Below, piece after piece: positions 28,244 through 33,920 of a stretch of 33,920 nt of DNA; positions within the stretch are counted from its first letter, which is position 1; each line of letters begins with the position of its first letter. The position numbers and the translations under genes are program-made. Source of the DNA: an uncultured Saprospiraceae bacterium (lineage in GTDB: Bacteria > Bacteroidota > Bacteroidia > Chitinophagales > Saprospiraceae); the NCBI GenBank assembly GCA_937973945.1, contig CALJIY010000061.1, positions 1 through 33,920 of the forward strand, written 5' to 3'. Below the pieces are notes generated by a model. The model had not been told where the DNA came from, did no database searches, and saw nothing but the letters and a program-made list of their open reading frames with translations.

Positions 28244-30142
28244 ATGAGAAAATCGAATCTAGTACAACTTTGTATATTGCTCTACTGCTGTTGTTTATCA
28301 TATTTAGGACAAGCAGAAGGCACCAAACAATTAGCCCCCAACCCATCTGATCGAGTATTTCTTTATTCCAATGTAGAAGCCTACGGCAATTTTGCACAAT
28401 TTGGAAGTGCTGATGCGCAACGCTTATATATCCATATAAGTGATCCCAATAACGAACAAATATTCTTAGGATTTAGCAAAGCAGTAAACCGAGGTCACTA
28501 TCCTTGTGAAGGAGTCGAAATTCCAATTTATTTTAGAATAGTGGGGCCAAGTGGAGTTGTCGTATATCCAAATAGAGGTATGCCGAATGGGCAATTATTA
28601 AATCCAGGGGATGCTAATATTACCGATCGGTCTCAAGCAATCAATGGCCCAAAACAAATAGTCGGAGCGGACGGATACGATGCCATTGTTTTTGACCCTA
28701 TAGGTTTCGTACCGGGAGATTATTACATCGAATTTAGTAGAAATGAAAGTACTCCGTCTTTAGATAAATATATAGCAATCGAATGGTGGGATATCACAGT
28801 GGCGACCAAAGACGCTACGCCAAGTGCTATTGATGGAAGAGTGTATGCTAAAAATTGGGCCTTAATGTCTCCATCTATTTCTTGTGGAGAAGATCCCTTA
28901 TACGGCTGGTTTGATAAGCCTTTTAATGGTAGTTTTTATGTTTATACCGAACAAAAAATAGTCTCAAAAACAGACTTTAATAATGGTGGCTTCCAAGCAG
29001 CTGCCTTTAATGTATTTTTTAATGATTTTGGAACTCAAAACACTGGCGATGTCATAATAGACAGACAATCTTTATTAGCAGAAAGAACCAATGCAGCACA
29101 ACATCGGATTTTTTTAAATGACCCAGATATTAGGGTATATCCTTCTGGCAGTCTTGGTAAATACGAATTGATACCAACTTACTTGGCCTGTAAGGATGGC
29201 TCAGGCTGTGTAAGCGCTTCCGTTACAGAACCTGGACAAATAGATGTGCTAATTGATTTTGATCAGACCAGTGGACCATTTGTTTATGATAAAGGAACAG
29301 CAGATGTTATTATAGCATTCAAGGTAGATCCCTTACCTGGAGAAACAGCCCCTTACGAACGATGTATACCTTGGGATGGAAGAGATGCTTTTGGTAATAA
29401 AGTAAAAGAAGGAGACAATGTCGAACTACTGGTAAGATATACACAAGGAATCTATCATTTTCCTATTTATGATGCAGAATTTTTTCTTAATGGATTTATA
29501 CCAACTACCATTCGCCCTTTTATCAATAATTCTCAAGTGCATTTGTATTATGATGATAGTAATATTACCGCATCCTCCAATACAATAGAACCCAAAGCGG
29601 ATGTTTTCAATGGCTGTGATGCGCCTTGCCATAGATGGGATAACAAAGAATTCGGAAATGAAAATACGATTAATACCTGGTTTTTTGCAACGGAAGAAAC
29701 AAATCTTAAGGTAGATATAGAGGCTTGTCCACTCGCCGTAGTGAATGATACTAGCCAAACTAGTATTAATCAAGCAATCAATATTTCTATACTAAATAAC
29801 GATACACAAATAGATATAATTAATAAAGAGGTGTTGAGACTTGGAGCATTAATACCCCAAAATGGTACTGTTCTTTTTAGTAAAGAATCTGGAGAAGTTA
29901 CCTATACACCAAATCATGCTTTTATTGGCCAAGATTCTTTTCAATACATTGCTTGCTTGGATGTGATTCCAACAGATGCATTATGCGATATTGCAACGGT
30001 ATTCGTTGATATTCTACCCGCCGAAATAGAAAACTGTGCTAATGGCTTTGATGATGATGGCGATGGCTTGCCTGATTGCGATGATCCTGATTGTTTGCCT
30101 GCCACACCAGGAACAATCATGCGAAGTAATGAAAAAGAATAG
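28244..30142 (+). CDS. Large secreted protein with Ig-like/cadherin-like repeat and DxDxDG calcium-binding-like C-terminus
   Basis: Signal peptide MRKSNLVQLCILLYCCCLSYLGQAEG from ATG 28244; NDTSQTSINQAINISILNND...GTVLFSKESGEVTYTPNHAFIGQDSFQY; CANGFDDDGDGLPDCDDPDC. Confidence 0.75.
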   Translation: MRKSNLVQLCILLYCCCLSYLGQAEGTKQLAPNPSDRVFLYSNVEAYGNFAQFGSADAQRLYIHISDPNNEQIFLGFSKAVNRGHYPCEGVEIPIYFRIVGPSGVVVYPNRGMPNGQLLNPGDANITDRSQAINGPKQIVGADGYDAIVFDPIGFVPGDYYIEFSRNESTPSLDKYIAIEWWDITVATKDATPSAIDGRVYAKNWALMSPSISCGEDPLYGWFDKPFNGSFYVYTEQKIVSKTDFNNGGFQAAAFNVFFNDFGTQNTGDVIIDRQSLLAERTNAAQHRIFLNDPDIRVYPSGSLGKYELIPTYLACKDGSGCVSASVTEPGQIDVLIDFDQTSGPFVYDKGTADVIIAFKVDPLPGETAPYERCIPWDGRDAFGNKVKEGDNVELLVRYTQGIYHFPIYDAEFFLNGFIPTTIRPFINNSQVHLYYDDSNITASSNTIEPKADVFNGCDAPCHRWDNKEFGNENTINTWFFATEETNLKVDIEACPLAVVNDTSQTSINQAINISILNNDTQIDIINKEVLRLGALIPQNGTVLFSKESGEVTYTPNHAFIGQDSFQYIACLDVIPTDALCDIATVFVDILPAEIENCANGFDDDGDGLPDCDDPDCLPATPGTIMRSNEKE

Positions 30143-30164
30143 AACATTCCTCGACAACAACTCT

Positions 30165-30199
30165 AAAAAGCTAAGTGTAACCGCACTTAGCTTTTTTTT
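30165..30199 (+). terminator. Rho-independent terminator
   Basis: aaaaagctaagtg-taacc-gcacttagctttttttt. Confidence 0.9.
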
Positions 30200-30214
30200 G
30201 CTAAATCCTGAAAA

Positions 30215-30254
30215 AACTTTGGAAACTTTTAAACTATTCGTAGTTTCCAAAGTT
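30215..30254. promoter_or_regulatory. Putative TetR operator
   Basis: aactttggaaact(30215-30227)/agtttccaaagtt(30242-30254), perfect 13-bp arms, 10 nt upstream of TACTTTTG. Confidence 0.7.
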
Positions 30255-30263
30255 TTATTGCTA

Positions 30264-30271
30264 TACTTTTG
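30264..30271 (+). promoter_or_regulatory. -7 element of the tetR-tolC-MFP operon
   Basis: TACTTTTG (TAnnTTTG) 18 nt upstream of the tetR start codon. Confidence 0.6.
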
Positions 30272-30289
30272 CAGGACATATAACAATTC

Positions 30290-30892
30290 ATGGAGGCTAA
30301 AGAAAAAATTTTAAAAAAATCAGAAGAGCTCTTTCTTCAATATGGGCTTAAAAGCGTCACAATGGATGATTTGGCAAGTCAATTAGGCATGTCAAAAAAA
30401 ACGCTCTATCAATTTGTAGAAAACAAAGGAGATTTAATAGAGCAAATTATAGACTTACATATTAGCGATGAAAAAGCTTTTATGGAAAATTCTAGAGAGA
30501 CAGCAAAGGATGCCGTAGAAGAAATGATTCTAGTCGCTCGACATAATATCCAAGAATTAAAAAAATTATCTCCAACCGTCATCTATGATTTGAAAAAATA
30601 TTATCAACACTTGTGGTCCTTAATAGAGCAGCTTGAAAGTGAGCATACTTTTGAATTTATAAAATCCAATATAGAACGAGGAATGGATCAGGGCGTTTAT
30701 AGATCAGATATAAATGTAGACATCATTACTAAAATTTATGTCTTGAGCACTATGGCTGTAGTAAACGAAAAAATGTTTTCTCAAAAAATATATAAGAAAG
30801 AAGAACTGTTCACAGAATTCATAAAATATCATTTACAAGGCATCACTACTGAAAAAGGATTCACGTTATATAAGAAATATCTAAAAAAGTAG
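30290..30892 (+). CDS. TetR/AcrR family transcriptional regulator
   Basis: ILKKSEELFLQYGLKSVTMDDLASQLGMSKKTLYQFVENKGDLIEQII helix-turn-helix. Confidence 0.93.
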   Translation: MEAKEKILKKSEELFLQYGLKSVTMDDLASQLGMSKKTLYQFVENKGDLIEQIIDLHISDEKAFMENSRETAKDAVEEMILVARHNIQELKKLSPTVIYDLKKYYQHLWSLIEQLESEHTFEFIKSNIERGMDQGVYRSDINVDIITKIYVLSTMAVVNEKMFSQKIYKKEELFTEFIKYHLQGITTEKGFTLYKKYLKK

Positions 30893-30941
30893 ATACAAGA
30901 TAGATCTTGTATTTTCTAGTTTACCGACTGAAATATTATTA

Positions 30942-32300
30942 ATGTCTTTATTTAAGAAATCACTACCACTATTGGTATTCCTCACACATATAGTGGCGGG
31001 GTATACACAAACTAAGCTGAGTCTTCAAGAAGCTATAGATTATGCTTATGAGCATAATCTATCCATTAAAGAAGCCCAGCTTAATATCGCAGATGCAGAT
31101 GCCCAAATTCTAGAGCGTCGCTCTTCTGGTTTGCCACAGCTTAGTGGTCAGGTAGATTATAATCGCTATCTCCAAGTCCCCGTTTCCACCTTACCCACTG
31201 CTTTTGAAGAAGTTATTAAATTGGGTAATGGAGGTAGTCTGCCTGACGACTTCTCCCCACAAATTGCTTTTCTACAAAAGAATAATCTTTCTGCTGGCTT
31301 GAATCTTCGAACCATGATTTTTGATGGTAGTTTTTTTACGGCCTTAAAAGCCGCAAAAATCTATAAAAATTATGCACAAGAAGAATTAGATGCAGTGAAG
31401 GAACAGGTCCGAAATCAAGTAATGGATGCCTATTTGCCAGCACTCATTATCAAAGAAAATAAAGCTTTATTAGAAAAGAATGTTAAGAATGTACAGGAGC
31501 TATATTATGGAACAAAAGAGACCTATGAAGCTGGTTTTATCGAACAACTAGATGTTGATCGCTTAGAATTAACTTTAGCTAATCTTGATACGGAAAGAGA
31601 CAACTTAATCCGACAAGAAGAAGTAGTCATGAATTATTTAAAATTAGCGATAGGCTTTCCATCAGATAAAGAATTAGTTGCTACAGATAATATTGAGCAA
31701 CTAATGACGCCTGTTTCTGATAATCAATTGACGGCCAAAACAGCTTATCTAAATAGGCGTAGATATCGAGTGGCAGAAGCTGGTTTGCAGCTAGCTGAAT
31801 TGAATACGGAGTATAATAAAAATTTATACTGGCCTTCTTTATCTTTTATCGCAGGATACAATCAAACCTTCCAAGGCGATAAATTGTTTAATGATCCTAA
31901 TAGCTTTTGGGCGCCTACTTTTGTAGTTGGGCTATCACTAAGAGTCCCAATTTTAGATGGCTTAGGTAAAAATGCTAAACTTGAACGACAGGAAATTGCC
32001 TACGAAATTGCAAAAAACCAAAGGGACCAACTGGCACAATTAATTGATACCGAAGTCGTCAATGCTAGAACTCAATATACTGGCGCACTAGAGCGCCTAG
32101 AGAATCAGAAAAAAAATCTAGCCTTGGCAGAGAAAATTTATAATACCACTCAAATAAAGTACAAAGAAGGCGTTGGCACTAGTTTAGAACTCAGTCAATC
32201 AGAACGAGATCTTTTTGACACGCAGCGAAATTATACACAAACGCTGTACGACATTTTAGTAGCTAGAATGAATTTAATAAAAGCACTTGGTGATAACTAG
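30942..32300 (+). CDS. TolC family outer-membrane efflux protein
   Basis: Signal peptide; SLQEAIDYAYEHNLSIKEAQLNIADADAQILERRSSGLPQLSG; LRVPILDGLGKNAKLERQEIAYEIAKNQ. Confidence 0.93.
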   Translation: MSLFKKSLPLLVFLTHIVAGYTQTKLSLQEAIDYAYEHNLSIKEAQLNIADADAQILERRSSGLPQLSGQVDYNRYLQVPVSTLPTAFEEVIKLGNGGSLPDDFSPQIAFLQKNNLSAGLNLRTMIFDGSFFTALKAAKIYKNYAQEELDAVKEQVRNQVMDAYLPALIIKENKALLEKNVKNVQELYYGTKETYEAGFIEQLDVDRLELTLANLDTERDNLIRQEEVVMNYLKLAIGFPSDKELVATDNIEQLMTPVSDNQLTAKTAYLNRRRYRVAEAGLQLAELNTEYNKNLYWPSLSFIAGYNQTFQGDKLFNDPNSFWAPTFVVGLSLRVPILDGLGKNAKLERQEIAYEIAKNQRDQLAQLIDTEVVNARTQYTGALERLENQKKNLALAEKIYNTTQIKYKEGVGTSLELSQSERDLFDTQRNYTQTLYDILVARMNLIKALGDN

Positions 32301-32307
32301 TTTTTAA

Positions 32308-32440
32308 AGAGTAGAGAGCAGAGAATAGAGATGGACTTCGTTTAAACCTGCCTGCCAAGGTACGCAGGCAGGACAGAACGAAATCTCATCGTTATTTAAA
32401 CGAAATCTGTCTCTGCAATCGCTTCTCTGCTCTCTGTTCT
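32308..32440. repeat. Three-tier nested palindromic element between tolC and the MFP gene
   Basis: Outer agtagagagcagagaa/ttctctgctctctgttct. Middle gagatggacttcgtttaaa/tttaaacgaaatctgtctc. Inner cctgcctgc-caaggta-cgcaggcagg (32347-32372). Confidence 0.85.
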
Positions 32441-32473
32441 AAAAGTGTATAGCATTATAAATTAAAAAGAAAA

Positions 32474-33676
32474 ATGAGATATATAATTCCGATCCTTATC
32501 CTTTTATTATTAGGGGCCTGTCAAGCAGATACCGCAACAGAAGCAGATGTTATTCCAACAGATCTAGTAGGCAAGCGTGCTTACCTAAAAGAAAAGAAAG
32601 CGGAATTCAGAGAACTAACAAGAACTATAGATAAGTTAGAATCAGAAATAAATGAATTATCTCCACCTTCTGAAAAAGCTAAGAAATTAGTTACTACTAC
32701 TAATATAGATTTGAAGGACTTTAAACGTTTTGTCGAGGTACAAGGAGTAGTCGAATCGGATGATATTGTCAGTGTGACAAGTGAAGTGGGTGGCCGAATT
32801 ATAGTATACCGTGTAAAAGAAGGACAGTACGTAAAAAAAGGACAACTCCTAGCAAAAGTAGATTTAGAACAGATCGATAAACAAGAGGCAGAATTGAGTA
32901 AAAGTTTAGAATTAGCCGTTGAATTATATGAGCGACAATCTAGATTATGGAAGCAAAATATTGGCTCAGAAATTCAATATTTGCAAGCTAAAAATAATAA
33001 GGAGCGAATTGAAAAAACAATGGAGACCATGCGTTTTCAAAAAAGAAAAGCAAATGTCTATGCGCCTATATCGGGTGTAGTAGATAAGGAATTTTTGAAG
33101 CTTGGCGATTTAGCTGCCCCTGGCATGCCGATTGTTCAAATCATTAATACGAAAAAAGTAAAAGTCGTGGCTAATGTCCCTGAGAGCTACCTAGGCAAAG
33201 TAAAAAGCGGAGAAAAAGTAACGATCAAGTTTCCTGCATTAGATCAAACGACTACCGCTCGTGTCAGCCAATTAGGTCGTACGATTAACCCGGCGAATCG
33301 TACATTTGAAGTCGAGGTAGAGTTACCTAATAAAAGTGGTGTTTTAAAACCAAATTTATTATCCCTTATGCTTATCAATGATTTTTCGACCACTAATAGT
33401 GTAGTCATCCCTATTGATTTAGTCCAACAGGAAGTGAGTGGGAAGCAATTCGTCTATACGGTAGTGGAAGATCCAGATGGTCCAGTGGCAAAAAAAACAT
33501 ATGTTGAAATTGGCGAAAGCTACGAAGGAGAGGTAGTCATTACAAATGGACTAACTGGTTCAGAAACCTTAATTACAAAAGGGGCTAGAAATTTATCAGA
33601 TGGAGAATTTTTAGAGATCTCAGCTAAAACTCAACCGCAAATGACCGATTCAAATTCAAAACTCACAAACCGTTAA
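32474..33676 (+). CDS. RND efflux periplasmic adaptor (membrane fusion protein)
   Basis: Lipoprotein signal LILLLLGACQ; VTSEVGGRIIVYRVKEGQYVKKGQLLAKVD lipoyl-like; VYAPISGVVDKEFLKLGDLAAPGMPIVQI. Confidence 0.93.
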   Translation: MRYIIPILILLLLGACQADTATEADVIPTDLVGKRAYLKEKKAEFRELTRTIDKLESEINELSPPSEKAKKLVTTTNIDLKDFKRFVEVQGVVESDDIVSVTSEVGGRIIVYRVKEGQYVKKGQLLAKVDLEQIDKQEAELSKSLELAVELYERQSRLWKQNIGSEIQYLQAKNNKERIEKTMETMRFQKRKANVYAPISGVVDKEFLKLGDLAAPGMPIVQIINTKKVKVVANVPESYLGKVKSGEKVTIKFPALDQTTTARVSQLGRTINPANRTFEVEVELPNKSGVLKPNLLSLMLINDFSTTNSVVIPIDLVQQEVSGKQFVYTVVEDPDGPVAKKTYVEIGESYEGEVVITNGLTGSETLITKGARNLSDGEFLEISAKTQPQMTDSNSKLTNR

Positions 33677-33692
33677 AAAGCTTGTTTACTAA

Positions 33693-33735
33693 TATAGAAC
33701 CTACTTGACTCTTAAGCAGTCAAGCAGGTTCTATA
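33693..33735. terminator. Strong hairpin between convergent MFP and nitroreductase genes
   Basis: tatagaacctacttgact/agtcaagcaggttctata, 17 of 18 pairs; no long T-tract. Confidence 0.55.
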
Positions 33736-33745
33736 ATAAGGTATC

Positions 33746-33920
33746 TCACTCTATCAACCACTCCACTTTATCTGCTATAGCTTTCCTTTTTCCAGGCAAC
33801 TCTGGTAACTCATGATACCCCATATAAAAGAATCCTAGACAACGCTCCCCTTCCGACAAATTCAGAAATCCACCTATATCTTTAATAAATCCTGGCGAAC
33901 TCCAATAGGCACCAATTCCG
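33746..33920 (-). CDS. Nitroreductase family protein, C-terminal part only (5' end beyond window)
   Basis: Own translation: GIGAYWSSPGFIKDIGGFLNLSEGERCLGFFYMGYHELPELPGKRKAIADKVEWLIE*. Confidence 0.75.
   Translation of the reverse strand, partial: GIGAYWSSPGFIKDIGGFLNLSEGERCLGFFYMGYHELPELPGKRKAIADKVEWLIE

Noticed and set aside
30100-30145. Possible frameshift truncating the secreted protein
   Set aside because: The other two forward frames do not continue into a recognisable sorting domain; the alternative frame inspected closes quickly, so no frameshift is supported.
30014-30314. Overlapping ORFs (90 aa -, 92 aa +) between the secreted protein and tetR
   Set aside because: Span a Rho-independent terminator and the putative operator; not coding.
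1-33920. CRISPR array, tRNA or rRNA genes, prophage, transposase, retron or diversity-generating retroelement
   Set aside because: No regularly spaced direct repeats, cloverleaf-like sequences, rRNA signatures, or reverse transcriptase/transposase/phage proteins were seen.

Overview
The window is a gene-dense, AT-rich Bacteroidota chromosome segment. I infer a Saprospiria-like lineage from TAnnTTTG promoters, a type IX secretion C-terminal domain and the efp-accB-accC order. Most of it is housekeeping: partial lgt, fabG, a MoxR-like AAA ATPase, a YrdC/YciO-family protein, a DsbA-like oxidoreductase, dinB, a T9SS surface protein, dnaE, a LysM lytic transglycosylase, an ECF sigma factor, recA, efp-accB-accC, mreB-mreC-mreD-mrdA, an arginyltransferase-like protein, a GT2 glycosyltransferase, a large secreted protein, a TetR-TolC-MFP efflux set and a partial nitroreductase. 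I see no CRISPR array, rRNA, tRNA, prophage or transposase, and no convincing new multi-gene defence or biosynthetic system. The main unexplained signal is a dense set of intergenic inverted repeats. Many are nested and some share sequence between loci. One supplies the last codons of a glycosyltransferase gene. Other leads are an orphan minus-strand terminator (candidate small RNA), a perfect 13-bp inverted repeat upstream of tetR, an efflux operon with no adjacent pump gene, and a stand-alone Ate1/Bpt-like transferase.
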